Positions 1-8,550 of a stretch of 24,657 bases of DNA are shown here, one piece after another; the stretch's first letter is position 1; each line of letters opens with the position of its first letter. Both the position numbers and the translations under genes were made by a program. Where the stretch lies: the IMG/VR virus record IMGVR_UViG_3300042447_000209, positions 1 to 24,657 of that record; one strand, given 5' to 3'. The notes beneath the pieces were generated by a model. The model ran no database searches and was not told the origin of the DNA. It saw nothing but the letters and a program-made list of their open reading frames with translations. This DNA comes from a virus.

Positions 1-126
1 GTACACCTTGAATACCTTGAGTAGCAGTACCTGTTGTACCTTGTACACCTTGAATACCTTGAGTAGCAGTACCTGTTGTACCTTGTACACCTTGAATACC
101 TTGAGTAGCAGTACCTGTTGTACCTT
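1..126 (-). repeat. Three perfect 42-base tandem repeats in a collagen-like array
   Basis: Copies at 1-42, 43-84 and 85-126 are identical and may continue beyond the window. Each encodes 14 residues: the triplets GIQ, GVQ and GTT followed by GTATQ. The last element has four residues between glycines, so each unit breaks the Gly-X-Y register once. Confidence 0.9.
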
Positions 127-1822
127 GAATACCTTGAGTAGCTGTGCCGGTGGTACCTTGAATTCCTTGAGTACCGGTGATACCTTGAATACCTTGAGTT
201 GCTGTACCGGTTGTTCCTTGAATACCTTGACCACCTGTAATGCCTTGTATACCCTGAGTACCGGTAGTACCCTGTACACCCTGTGTTCCTTGAACACCCT
301 GTGCTCCTGAAGTTCTAGTTTTTAGAGTACCGTCCGATGCTCTTACTAAGAAATCTGTTAAAGCATTATCTACTTCAGGGGTTTGGAGTTTTACACTACC
401 TGAGATTGTGTTAGATGATCCGGAAATACCTGCTTCAATATTACCGCTTGCGTCAATGTTTAGGAATGGAGTACCTGAGATATCAGATACTGTAAAGATG
501 TCTCCTGTTAGATCATCTGTAATTTCAAACAGTCTACCGGAACCTCCATCAATAGCAAATACTGTTCCTCCGGTTGCATTGGCTGACCTTAAAATCAACC
601 CTTCTCCAGAGGCAGAAATAAACATACTGCCGGTAAACTTATGAGTATCTGTTACATCATCACCGAACTTAGTTGAACCGGATCTGTAAATGATAGAAGC
701 TGATACAAACTGAGTATGAAATTCTCTTGCAGTTACCTTACCGTCTACCGATACATCACCGGTTACAGTTAAGGTTGAACCGTCAAAGGTCATGTTAGCC
801 TCTGCTACAGCTGAATTTGATGAACCGTCCGAAGTTAGTACCCTGTTATTTGCAGCAGAAGATACCGTTGAAAATCCTGGTCCTTGAACACCTTGTACGC
901 CCTGTGTTCCGGTAACGCCTTGGATGCCTTGAGTACCAGTTGTACCTTGTACGCCCTGTGTTCCGGTAACGCCTTGGATGCCTTGAGTACCAGTTGTACC
1001 TTGAATGCCTTGTGTTCCGGTAACGCCTTGGATGCCTTGAATTCCTTGGGTACCTGTAGTACCCTGGGTGCCGGTAATGCCTTGAATTCCTTGGGTACCT
1101 GTAGTACCCTGGGTGCCGGTAATGCCTTGAATTCCTTGGGTACCTGTAGTACCCTGGGTGCCGGTTATTCCTTGAATACCTTGATTACCGGTTGTGCCTT
1201 GAGTACCTTGAGTTCCGGTGATACCTTGAGCTCCAGTGATACCTTGTATACCCTGAGTACCATCAGTACCTTGAGTTCCGGTGGTGCCTTGTACGCCTTG
1301 AGCTCCGGTGATACCTTGTATACCCTGAGTACCGTTAGTACCTTGAGTACCTTGTGTTCCGGTTGTACCTTGAGCTCCAGTGATACCCTGTATACCTTGA
1401 GTACCATTAGTACCTTGAGTTCCGGTTGTACCTTGAGTGCCTGTAATACCTTGAATGCCTTGATTACCGGTTGTACCTTGTGTGCCTTGGGTTCCTGTAA
1501 TACCTTGGATACCTTGAGTTCCAGTGGTTCCTTGAGTTCCGGTGATACCTTGAATTCCTTGAGTTCCGGTGATGCCTTGAATACCTTGAGTTCCGGTTGT
1601 ACCTTGAGTTCCGGTTATACCCTGAGTACCCTGTATACCTTGAGCACCTGAAGTTCTTTTCTTTAGCGTACCGTCCGCGGCAAGTACAATAAAGTCTGTT
1701 AGCGCATTATCGGTAGTAACTTGTGTTACTGCAATACTTCCAGTAACAGCAAAACTACCTGTTACGCTTGAGTCCCCTTTGGACACAAACCCGTTACGGG
1801 CAACAAACTTTTTATCTGCCAT
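1..1822 (-). CDS. Collagen-like tail fibre protein, 3' part beyond window
   Basis: This frame is open from the ATG at 1822 to the window edge (607 codons, no stop), so the C-terminus is missing. The N-terminus starts MADKKFVARNGFVSKGDSSV and is followed by a 25-residue linker (1637-1711). A long Gly-X-Y array rich in GIQ, GTQ, GTT and GIT triplets follows (about 884-1640), then a non-collagen domain of about 190 residues (about 305-883), a second copy of the linker (296-370) and a second Gly-X-Y array reaching the edge. Collagen-like triplets in phage proteins form trimeric rods, so a fibre role is likely. Neighbouring fibre genes and shared ITGS/VTGS motifs support this. The start is preceded by AAGGA, the only Shine-Dalgarno-like sequence at a clear gene start here. 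Whether it is a tail fibre or another virion fibre is inference. Confidence 0.85.
   Translation of the reverse strand, partial: MADKKFVARNGFVSKGDSSVTGSFAVTGSIAVTQVTTDNALTDFIVLAADGTLKKRTSGAQGIQGTQGITGTQGTTGTQGIQGITGTQGIQGITGTQGTTGTQGIQGITGTQGTQGTTGNQGIQGITGTQGTTGTQGTNGTQGIQGITGAQGTTGTQGTQGTNGTQGIQGITGAQGVQGTTGTQGTDGTQGIQGITGAQGITGTQGTQGTTGNQGIQGITGTQGTTGTQGIQGITGTQGTTGTQGIQGITGTQGTTGTQGIQGIQGVTGTQGIQGTTGTQGIQGVTGTQGVQGTTGTQGIQGVTGTQGVQGVQGPGFSTVSSAANNRVLTSDGSSNSAVAEANMTFDGSTLTVTGDVSVDGKVTAREFHTQFVSASIIYRSGSTKFGDDVTDTHKFTGSMFISASGEGLILRSANATGGTVFAIDGGSGRLFEITDDLTGDIFTVSDISGTPFLNIDASGNIEAGISGSSNTISGSVKLQTPEVDNALTDFLVRASDGTLKTRTSGAQGVQGTQGVQGTTGTQGIQGITGGQGIQGTTGTATQGIQGITGTQGIQGTTGTATQGIQGTTGTATQGIQGVQGTTGTATQGIQGVQGTTGTATQGIQGV
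891..998 (-). repeat. Two perfect 54-base tandem repeats
   Basis: Copies at 891-944 and 945-998 are identical, and a third, diverged copy follows from 999. Each unit encodes 18 residues (six Gly-X-Y triplets), so copy-number change would keep both reading frame and collagen register. Confidence 0.9.
1040..1174 (-). repeat. Three 45-base tandem repeats
   Basis: Copies at 1040-1084 and 1085-1129 are identical. The third (1130-1174) differs by a few bases near its end. Each encodes five Gly-X-Y triplets (15 residues). Confidence 0.9.
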
Positions 1823-1872
1823 AGTTTTGATCCTTTTTCACTTTCCAAAGGACGGTATTAGAAAATTATACT

Positions 1873-1880
1873 AATAAATA
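1873..1880 (-). promoter_or_regulatory. TATTTATT, late-promoter-like motif
   Basis: On the minus strand this reads CCTATTTATTAG, just after the stop codon of the 1017-residue fibre gene and 50 bases before the ATG at 1822. It is a one-mismatch member of the recurrent TATTTATA set. The promoter role is inferred from recurrence and placement. Confidence 0.5.
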
Positions 1881-1882
1881 GG

Positions 1883-4800
1883 TTACATATATCTTAGGTG
1901 TCCTTTTACTGTCCAGGTGCCGGCCGGTACTGCTAATATCAGATTTGCGTTAGATCCGGCAAGAGTCGGAGTAAATTCTGCACCTACAGTACTTCCTAGG
2001 TCTAAGGTAGATACATCATTCCATTCAATGTCTAAAGGAGTCCAGACTGTAGCTAAAGTACCTGCACGTTTGTTACTCCCGCTAGCGATTACATAGTCCA
2101 GGAATGCTCCTTCGTAAGAACCTGTGCTGATAGATGTAACGGTGAGTGAAGTAGTTCCGCTTACTAGAATGCCTTGCTGTACAACTGCTGTAGTACCTTG
2201 AATGGTTAATGAGCCTGAAACTATTGCACTTCCATTAACATCTATAGCTGCTGACGGAGTAATCTTTTTGATACCTATATTGCCGGAAGTATCTTCATAA
2301 ATCGAAGAAGTAGTTGCACTGTTTGAATCTTCATAGCGCATGATGTAACGAGCTACACCTCCACTGCCGGCATTCTGTACAAATGTACCGGCGGTTTGAC
2401 CTCCGATATCAGAGAGTAGCTGTGCACCAGTTCTGTAGACTACTTCTGCACCCGTAAGTGCTAGGAACTTATCCGGATCTGAACCGAAGTTATCCACCGT
2501 ATTAATGTTTACTTTTCCGGTAGTGGTTAGTGAACCCGTAATAATGGTTGTAGATCCGCTTGTAAAGATTTGAGAATCGTTTAAGTGATCTCCGCCATCA
2601 GACCTTGGGACAAACCATTTTGTAAGGTTAGGTTCATCACCTAGTGATCCTGTGTTTCTGGGGCCAGCTAGTAGCATACCTCCGGTATACGTAGACCCGC
2701 TTACATTCTGATATACCCAGTGGTTGTGCAGTGAGTCCCAAGCAAGAGATGCTGTAGCCTGGTGGGATAGAGATCCTGAATCGTATACTTTTAATCCTCC
2801 GAATCTTTCTGCAGGTTCAAATATGTTTACAGAAATGAACGAGGCTGCGACGTTTAACTGTGAGGAGGTTACGTAGGTAAGTGACGAAGTTCCGAATACT
2901 TGAAGATTCCCGTTTATTACTACGTTCTGATTTAGCTGCCCTACTGACTCGGCTTTTAAGGCATAAGATGCAGTGGTGGCTGTAGAAGCATTGCCGGTAA
3001 GGTTTCCTGTTAGGGTTCCATTTATCCCTAAGCTACCGGTGAGTTGGTAGGCTCCAATCAGATTACGGGTGTGACGCCATACCCCTCCGGTTCCACTTCC
3101 GCTGTAGATTAGCAGGTCTCCGTGAGTATACGCTCCCTCTACTCTAACTGAGCTTAGGTCTGCAAAGTCTTTTGGTTGTTCTGTAGTTACGTATATAATA
3201 CCACTTCCACCGGGGCCCGCTTTAACAACAATTCCTACTGGGATTACCTCATAAGGAGCCGGAGGAGCTACTTTGGTAAGTTTACCTGCTGATGATGATA
3301 CAAATAACCTATCCCCATCGCTAAACGCATTTGTATTTAATCCTTTAACAAGTCCCTCAGTGGTGACATATCCTATAGTGTTTATCTCAATATCATGAGT
3401 AGCAAGACCTAGTATTTGATTACTTGTTTCTACACTTCCTGATACTGCAATAGCTTGTGCTAGCTGTATTTCAGGAACGTCTCCGTGAGATCCTACAAGT
3501 CTTACTGGAGTACCATCTTGTATTAATACCCCGCTGGCATTAAAAACTCTTGTCCAGTTTTCCTGTCCTACTTGTAATGTAATATCTGCTTCAGCATTAT
3601 AAACTGATAAAGCTCCATCTGTGTTATCCCAAAATACTCTACCTGATTTCCAAGCAGGGGTTGCGGATCCTGTATTAAAGTCAATATAGTTTACATTGGC
3701 TATGCTTCCTGAGATGGTTAGGTTCGCAGCATGGGATGCTGTAAGAGCATAAGATGCTGAAAGTGCGTAGGATGATGAAAGTGCATTTAAAGCAAGCGAT
3801 GCTGTACCGAACAACGAACCTGTAAACGATGCTGCAGTAATAGAGGTGGTTGTAGTATTTCCTTGAGTGGTGACTTGTTGTAAAGTCGGTACTACGGCTG
3901 CTTGAGAGCTTACACTGGATAGAGAAGCTGATACTGACCCCCATTGGTCAATTCTAACATCTGAACCTGTGATCGAACCATTAGTATTTAAGCTACCGGT
4001 TACTGTTAAGCTCTCAGATACATGCAAATCTCCGTAGACTTTTAAAAGCTGATTGTCAAACTCACCGTAAAGTAGAGGCTGGTTACTGCCTGTGTTGTGT
4101 ATGTAGAGTTTGTTAGATACAGTAACAAGTCCTCCGATAGGTCCTGCTCCTGTTCCGATAAAGACGCTATCAGAAGAGTATTGAGCGGTACCGCCTGCTC
4201 GATATCCTAGCAGTACGTTATTACTCCCAGAGTACAGGTAGTAGCCTGCATAGGCTCCTAATCCTGCATTATATCCACCCATATTAAGGGTCTGTAGACT
4301 ATGGCGGCCTAGAGCACTATTCCAGGCATTAAATTCAGAGGCACCTATATTATCTAATCCTCCTAGAGCAGTATGACCTACAGCGGTATTACTGCTACCG
4401 GATGTTAAGGAGTCTAAAGCGTTGTTACCTACAGCAACATTCAAGTATCCTGCAGTGCTGTTACGTAGAGCCTGGTAGCCGATAGCAATACTTCCTGGGT
4501 TTGGCATTGCATTACTCCCAAGTGTCTGGTGTCCGATTGCAAGACTGGTTAGGTTGCCTGCAGACTGATTGGCAGGTCTGCCGATCTTAATTAAGTTAAA
4601 GTAACTGTCTTGAGAAGCACTTATTCCTCCTGTTACCTGTACTGTCTGATCTAGAGGGTTTACGTATGATGCTGTTGCCGTATAGGAAGAAGAAACTACT
4701 CCTGTGATTGCACTTCCGTTACCTTTAAAAAATGAAGCTGTTACTGGCCCGTTGATATTTAAGCTACCCGTTATTACAGCATTAGTAGTGACGATAGTTT

Positions 4801-4936
4801 GAATAGTATCATCATCTCGCTTAAAGTATACTTTACCGTCAACAGTATTAATTGCAAGCTCTCCTGTGGATAACGAGCCTGTTGAAGGTACTTTACCGGC
4901 TATCGCCGACCTTTTGAGTTTGATTTGTTGGGCCAT
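1883..4936 (-). CDS. Large modular fibre protein with YadA-like head repeats (1017 aa)
   Basis: A multidomain fibre protein. Residues 1-50 (MAQQIKLKRS, then GELAINTVDGKVYF) are an N-terminal module I know from fibres of marine T4-like phages. Residues 130-270 hold repeats with the AIGYQAL, AVGNNAL and AVGHTAL pattern of trimeric autotransporter (YadA/Hia) heads, which form a trimeric left-handed beta roll. Two segments of A-S-Y-A-L repeats (about 375-405 and 645-660) resemble shaft linkers. Residues 460-600 are a compact domain containing GLATHDI and VPVG-like motifs that recurs in phage fibres. The last 80 residues (AFLDYVIASGSNKRAGT to the end) resemble a C-terminal domain seen in other phage structural proteins. 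The role is receptor-binding or structural fibre by inference; no enzymatic motif is visible. It forms its own transcription unit behind a TATTTATA motif. Confidence 0.85.
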   Translation of the reverse strand: MAQQIKLKRSAIAGKVPSTGSLSTGELAINTVDGKVYFKRDDDTIQTIVTTNAVITGSLNINGPVTASFFKGNGSAITGVVSSSYTATASYVNPLDQTVQVTGGISASQDSYFNLIKIGRPANQSAGNLTSLAIGHQTLGSNAMPNPGSIAIGYQALRNSTAGYLNVAVGNNALDSLTSGSSNTAVGHTALGGLDNIGASEFNAWNSALGRHSLQTLNMGGYNAGLGAYAGYYLYSGSNNVLLGYRAGGTAQYSSDSVFIGTGAGPIGGLVTVSNKLYIHNTGSNQPLLYGEFDNQLLKVYGDLHVSESLTVTGSLNTNGSITGSDVRIDQWGSVSASLSSVSSQAAVVPTLQQVTTQGNTTTTSITAASFTGSLFGTASLALNALSSSYALSASYALTASHAANLTISGSIANVNYIDFNTGSATPAWKSGRVFWDNTDGALSVYNAEADITLQVGQENWTRVFNASGVLIQDGTPVRLVGSHGDVPEIQLAQAIAVSGSVETSNQILGLATHDIEINTIGYVTTEGLVKGLNTNAFSDGDRLFVSSSAGKLTKVAPPAPYEVIPVGIVVKAGPGGSGIIYVTTEQPKDFADLSSVRVEGAYTHGDLLIYSGSGTGGVWRHTRNLIGAYQLTGSLGINGTLTGNLTGNASTATTASYALKAESVGQLNQNVVINGNLQVFGTSSLTYVTSSQLNVAASFISVNIFEPAERFGGLKVYDSGSLSHQATASLAWDSLHNHWVYQNVSGSTYTGGMLLAGPRNTGSLGDEPNLTKWFVPRSDGGDHLNDSQIFTSGSTTIITGSLTTTGKVNINTVDNFGSDPDKFLALTGAEVVYRTGAQLLSDIGGQTAGTFVQNAGSGGVARYIMRYEDSNSATTSSIYEDTSGNIGIKKITPSAAIDVNGSAIVSGSLTIQGTTAVVQQGILVSGTTSLTVTSISTGSYEGAFLDYVIASGSNKRAGTLATVWTPLDIEWNDVSTLDLGSTVGAEFTPTLAGSNANLILAVPAGTWTVKGHLRYM

Positions 4937-4972
4937 ATGTATGGAACTTTTTTAAGGTATAAACCGGAAAAT

Positions 4973-4984
4973 GTCTATGTAGAC
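4973..4984 (-). other. Short inverted repeat at the predicted mRNA 5' end
   Basis: Minus strand GTCTA-CA-TAGAC lies 3 bases after the TATTTATA motif at 4988-4995. The two-base loop is tight, so the pairing may be shorter in RNA. It is one of four such dyads at the start of predicted transcripts. Confidence 0.35.
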
Positions 4985-4987
4985 TAT

Positions 4988-4995
4988 TATAAATA
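4988..4995 (-). promoter_or_regulatory. TATTTATA, late-promoter-like motif
   Basis: Minus strand CCTATTTATAATAG lies 51 bases before the ATG at 4936 and directly follows the hairpin at 5000-5017. This terminator-motif-gene order supports a promoter for the 1017-residue fibre gene. Confidence 0.55.
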
Positions 4996-4997
4996 GG

Positions 4998-5020
4998 AAA
5001 GCCGGCTGTTGCCGGCTCCT
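4998..5020 (-). terminator. Terminator-like hairpin after the 654-residue fibre gene
   Basis: Minus strand AGCCGGC-AACA-GCCGGCT forms a perfect 7-bp GC-rich stem (5000-5017). It lies about 20 bases after the stop codon at 5039. Only three T follow before CCTATTTATA, so the U-tract is weak. Flanking AGGA/TCCT can extend the stem with a small bulge. Confidence 0.6.
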
Positions 5021-5038
5021 AATCTATATATGAGTCTT

Positions 5039-7003
5039 TTAGAACGTTCCTCCGTCGATTACCGAAGTTGCTACAAATGTTCCGTCTGCTTTGTATCCGA
5101 CTAGTGTTGATACTTCAACAGCTGAGTCTGTATTGGCGAGAGCTCCTAATCTGTTTGATCCGTCTCTAAAAATTACTCTAGAAGATGTATCGATTACTCC
5201 TTGAAGTCCTACTGCTGTAATACCTGTTGCAGCATTTACGACGCTACCGCTAACAGTACCTGCTACAGTTACAGTACTGCCGTTGTCGGTAATGATTGAT
5301 GCTACTAATCTTTTGTTACTGTCTACTTTCTGAATGCTGTTGGCAGCAGGAGAGGCGTTATCGTAGGTAGTTAACCTGTATTGAGTAGATCCGCTAAGAC
5401 CTGCATACCAGTAGTCGTCTGTTGCATTCCAGAGCAATGAACCTGAAAGTAGCTGTGCTCCTAATGCGTCTCTTACTACGATACCGCCGTCTGCTGCAAC
5501 ACCTGCTGCGTTTAGTACGATGATATTATCTCCAATCTCAACAGTAGTTGAGTTGACAATTGTCTGGGTGCCTGTTACAGTGAGGTTTCCTGCAACAATT
5601 ACATCGTTGCCTGTAAAGCGAGTACCTTCTACGTAAACGTCTCCGTTGGTTGAAGCAATTGAAAGATTACCAGTTGCTCCGGTGTGGGTGATGGATTGGT
5701 TGCCGTTATTATTTAAGACGAAATCATTATCGGTAGAATTACCGTTGTTCATGATATCGTCTAGAGGTAATGAAGCTGGATTGATACCACCAATAGTTAA
5801 GCTATCGATAGATGCACTTACGAAGTAGCCAACTCTCCACTTATCAGAAGAAGCACCAAGATCGAAGGCATTATTAGCTGAAGGTATAATACTAGAGCTT
5901 ACATCTGCTTTGTAAGTTACAACATCTGTTGCAGCATCACCTAGGTTTACATTTCCATTAAGGGTTGTTGTACCCGCTACTGTTAACGAGCTTCCTAGTA
6001 CAGCTGAGCCTGTTAAGATTAAAGTGCCGGCGATCTTAGTGTTACCTGTGTCGGACTTTACTAAGAATTTCTCAGTATTACCGGTACCCATCTGGAAGGT
6101 ACCTATACTACCGCCTGTACCTACGTATAGGTCTAGGGCAGTAGTGATAGCTCCGATTGTTAGGTTGTCCTGAATGACGGCACTGTTATCTACGTATAGA
6201 GCAGAAGCAGATGCAAGTACACCGACATTTAAAAAGTCTACAGAAGCAGCTGATCCTGCTGAACCGCTGAAGTTGTCAGCGTAAACTGTCTTCCAGTATT
6301 TGGTAGTGCTACCTAGGTCAAATGCACTATCAACGTCAGGTACAAACGATGAAGAAATTTCAGCTCCAAAGTTTACAAAGTCTGTTGTAGCATCACCTAC
6401 TGTGATGTTACCTCCGATAACTACGTTACCGCTAATGTCAGCATTTCCTGTCAACTTTAAATTAGAACCGGAAATGTTACCGGTTGTGTTAATATTTAAA
6501 GTTGTAGCATCTAAAGCTGTTGCAGTAACCTTTAAGTTACTTGTTGCTGCAACTGCTCCGGCGTTGTTAAAAAGTACTTCAGTGGTATTACCTGGTGCTG
6601 TAATACTTGCTAGAGAAAGGTTCGTTAATGCTGAACCATTACCGGTAAATGATCCGCTAAATGAGCCTGAAGCAATAATACTTGAGATCGTAGTACCTTC
6701 TAAGTTACCTGAAAGGTCTAATGCAGTACTGCCGGCGTTATTAAGAATAAAGAGGGCTTGGGAGTCAGTCTTGTAATATGGTAGCCCGTTGAGGGTGTTA
6801 ATAAAAGAACTCGCTAAAGCAGTACCTGTGTAGAGCTTGTTTATAGGAGTAAAGGTATTGTTACCGTCTGCATTACCGACGAATACTACGTTCTCGATTC
6901 CACTATTACTGCCTGTAGCAAAAAGTAATTCTCCTTTTGATACGGCGATAGTAGTCCCTAGATTGCCTATACTACCTCTCCTAATTAATATTTTTTGTGC
7001 CAT
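5039..7003 (-). CDS. Modular tail fibre-like protein (654 aa)
   Basis: A repetitive, Gly/Ser/Thr/Asn-rich virion protein. Residues 1-50 (MAQKILIRRGSIG, GELLFATG) match the N-terminal module type of the next fibre gene. Residues 198-240 and 348-394 are two copies of a module containing GDATTD or GDAATD, then FDLGSTTKYWKTVY or FDLGASSDKWRVGY. The FDLG-x-W motif is common in phage fibres. Residues 470-545 (VTGT, EIGDNIIVLN, DGGIVVRD, SLLWNATDDYW) are a domain frequent in fibres of T4-like marine phages, with a diverged counterpart at about residues 675-745 of the 1017-residue fibre. It has its own TATTTATA motif and a downstream hairpin, so it is probably monocistronic. The fibre role is from domain resemblance; its place in the virion is unknown. 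Confidence 0.82.
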   Translation of the reverse strand: MAQKILIRRGSIGNLGTTIAVSKGELLFATGSNSGIENVVFVGNADGNNTFTPINKLYTGTALASSFINTLNGLPYYKTDSQALFILNNAGSTALDLSGNLEGTTISSIIASGSFSGSFTGNGSALTNLSLASITAPGNTTEVLFNNAGAVAATSNLKVTATALDATTLNINTTGNISGSNLKLTGNADISGNVVIGGNITVGDATTDFVNFGAEISSSFVPDVDSAFDLGSTTKYWKTVYADNFSGSAGSAASVDFLNVGVLASASALYVDNSAVIQDNLTIGAITTALDLYVGTGGSIGTFQMGTGNTEKFLVKSDTGNTKIAGTLILTGSAVLGSSLTVAGTTTLNGNVNLGDAATDVVTYKADVSSSIIPSANNAFDLGASSDKWRVGYFVSASIDSLTIGGINPASLPLDDIMNNGNSTDNDFVLNNNGNQSITHTGATGNLSIASTNGDVYVEGTRFTGNDVIVAGNLTVTGTQTIVNSTTVEIGDNIIVLNAAGVAADGGIVVRDALGAQLLSGSLLWNATDDYWYAGLSGSTQYRLTTYDNASPAANSIQKVDSNKRLVASIITDNGSTVTVAGTVSGSVVNAATGITAVGLQGVIDTSSRVIFRDGSNRLGALANTDSAVEVSTLVGYKADGTFVATSVIDGGTF

Positions 7004-7029
7004 TCTCTACGTTGTTGTTTGAGTCTTTA

Positions 7030-7037
7030 TATAAATA
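7030..7037 (-). promoter_or_regulatory. TATTTATA, late-promoter-like motif
   Basis: The motif begins immediately after the TGA (7040-7038) of the 84-residue gene and lies 26 bases before the ATG at 7003. It probably drives the 654-residue fibre gene. Confidence 0.55.
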
Positions 7038-7292
7038 TCAATAAAAACCTCCTAAATCTAAATTAGCATTACTACTTCGATCTGCAAGAGTACCCAGGTT
7101 TTGAATTGTTAAACTAGCAGAAACTACTTGGGATTGAATCTCTGCTTTTACGATCTCTATAGCTCCTGAGACTATCAAAGCGCTCTGGGCTGCTGTTGTT
7201 TGGTATAGCGTGGTTTGCCCTTGAACTGAGAAGGATCCTGTTATGTTTAACGATCCTGATGGATCTAATTCTCTTAACCTAACTCTAGACAT
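7038..7292 (-). CDS. Small fibre-like virion protein (84 aa)
   Basis: The sequence has the low-complexity Ser/Thr/Gly style of the fibre genes (SGSLNITGSFSVQGQTTLYQ, then ALIVSGAIEIV) and ends in LDLGGFY. It starts one base after the stop of the 418-residue gene, so it is probably the last gene of the neck operon. ITGS/VSG motifs match those in the large fibres, suggesting a small trimeric fibre or an adaptor between tail and fibre. No family is recognised. Confidence 0.7.
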   Translation of the reverse strand: MSRVRLRELDPSGSLNITGSFSVQGQTTLYQTTAAQSALIVSGAIEIVKAEIQSQVVSASLTIQNLGTLADRSSNANLDLGGFY

Positions 7293-7293
7293 C

Positions 7294-8550
7294 TTAATTA
7301 AACTTACCTATAAGTAGAACTTCGTCTGCTGCCTCTAAAACTGCACCAGCTTGCTCAAAGAATCCTGCAACATCGAGTAGTACTTCAATATTAACACTTA
7401 CTTGAGTAACTGAGGTGATCTGAGAATCCGGAACTCTTCTACCGTTTACATAAACTTCAAAGTCCTTAGTAGTGATTGCAGCAAAGCCTGGAGGCGGAGT
7501 TGCAATAGTTCTACCCGTAAATGTAGCAGTGCCGCCCGACTTGGTGGTGGCGATTCCTGCGTTCCTTAATGAAACGTAAACTATTTCTGCTGCTGTCATA
7601 CCTGCTACGATTTCTGATACTAACTGAGTTGAGTTAAGCTGTCCGTCGTAGAATCTTACCGCTCCCTTATTAGTAAACGATTGTGACTGTACTTCCGTAC
7701 CCGTCACATCAGTAACAGTCTCTGTGCTGAACAGAAGCTGGGATTTTGAATAAAATTTCTTAAGGTTGGCCTTATCTCTATTATACGTATCTGTAATTAT
7801 ATATCCATTTAACTTTATGCTAAATGTAGCTTTAACTCCCCTATCCTGACCCTGTAGTACTTCTACAGTAGGGGTGTAGGAGTCGATCATCGCTCTAAAG
7901 CGGTAACGGTCTTTATCCCCCCAATATGAATCCGAGGCAAAGTTCAGAGCTTCAATCAGCTTATCACACTGCTCTACGTAGTCGGTAAACATAATGCACT
8001 GGTAGGTGATGGTAACGTAGTCCGGTACTACTACTCCGTATAGTTCCTGAGAAGGATTTCTGTTTGATAGAACTGAGAATCTATCGTAGATATTTCTCTT
8101 AGAGTATTTCTTCTCGTAAATTACAAAGTTGTTAACTTCGTTACCGTCTAACTTGTTTCCTAGAGTTCTATTCTTTTCAATATTACTCTTCTTAAACATA
8201 ATTAACGGTACTTGAATCTTACCGTTCTTATCTCTATAAAATCCTCCAGCTTGAACGGATGACCATCTTTCAGGAGATCCGTAAAGAACCGGTACGTCTA
8301 CTTTGTTACCGTTCTGAATTACTGAAGGTTTGATTACATTGTTAAAGTAGTAGATGATTGCTTCATCCATATCCTTAAAGCCAACAACTGGTAATTTTAC
8401 CGTATCGTCTTTAAGTGAGATTTGATTCTCTCTTTTAGATTTACTTGAAGCAGGCACAGCACCCTTCAACGCGTCATAAGGAACGATTTGTTCACGCGTT
8501 AACTCTGATTGAGTCTTTGGTACGGGCACTCTTTTTTTAGGTTGTGCCAT
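7294..8550 (-). CDS. Putative tail-completion/connector protein, gp15-like position (418 aa)
   Basis: A soluble protein with a basic, Pro-rich N-terminus (PKKRVPVPKTQ) and a conserved-looking core: residues 60-110 (MDEAIIYYFNNVIKPSVIQ, then VLYGSPERW) and 175-260 (VPDYVTITYQCIMFTDYVEQ, FASDSYWGD, IKLNGYII). I associate this core with structural proteins of marine T4-like phages. It follows gp13-like and gp14-like genes, the place of the tail sheath stabiliser gp15 in T4, and the central DYVTITY-TDYVEQ region would suit that family. At 418 residues it is longer than T4 gp15 (272), with a C-terminal extension (VYVNGRRVPDSQI) resembling a small beta domain. The start overlaps the upstream stop by one base (TAATG). 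Virion role likely; gp15 identity is only a positional suggestion. Confidence 0.6.
   Translation of the reverse strand: MAQPKKRVPVPKTQSELTREQIVPYDALKGAVPASSKSKRENQISLKDDTVKLPVVGFKDMDEAIIYYFNNVIKPSVIQNGNKVDVPVLYGSPERWSSVQAGGFYRDKNGKIQVPLIMFKKSNIEKNRTLGNKLDGNEVNNFVIYEKKYSKRNIYDRFSVLSNRNPSQELYGVVVPDYVTITYQCIMFTDYVEQCDKLIEALNFASDSYWGDKDRYRFRAMIDSYTPTVEVLQGQDRGVKATFSIKLNGYIITDTYNRDKANLKKFYSKSQLLFSTETVTDVTGTEVQSQSFTNKGAVRFYDGQLNSTQLVSEIVAGMTAAEIVYVSLRNAGIATTKSGGTATFTGRTIATPPPGFAAITTKDFEVYVNGRRVPDSQITSVTQVSVNIEVLLDVAGFFEQAGAVLEAADEVLLIGKFN

Noticed and set aside
891-1174. Tandem repeats resembling a CRISPR array
   Set aside because: The units are directly adjacent with no unique spacers and encode Gly-X-Y triplets in frame.
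8-1651. Long plus-strand ORFs (8-310 and 884-1651) of Thr/Leu/Ser repeats, and a minus-strand ORF at 1165-1407
   Set aside because: They are frame shadows of the collagen-like repeats: a repeat unit divisible by three keeps other frames open. The Gly-X-Y frame explains the sequence and runs unbroken from an ATG.
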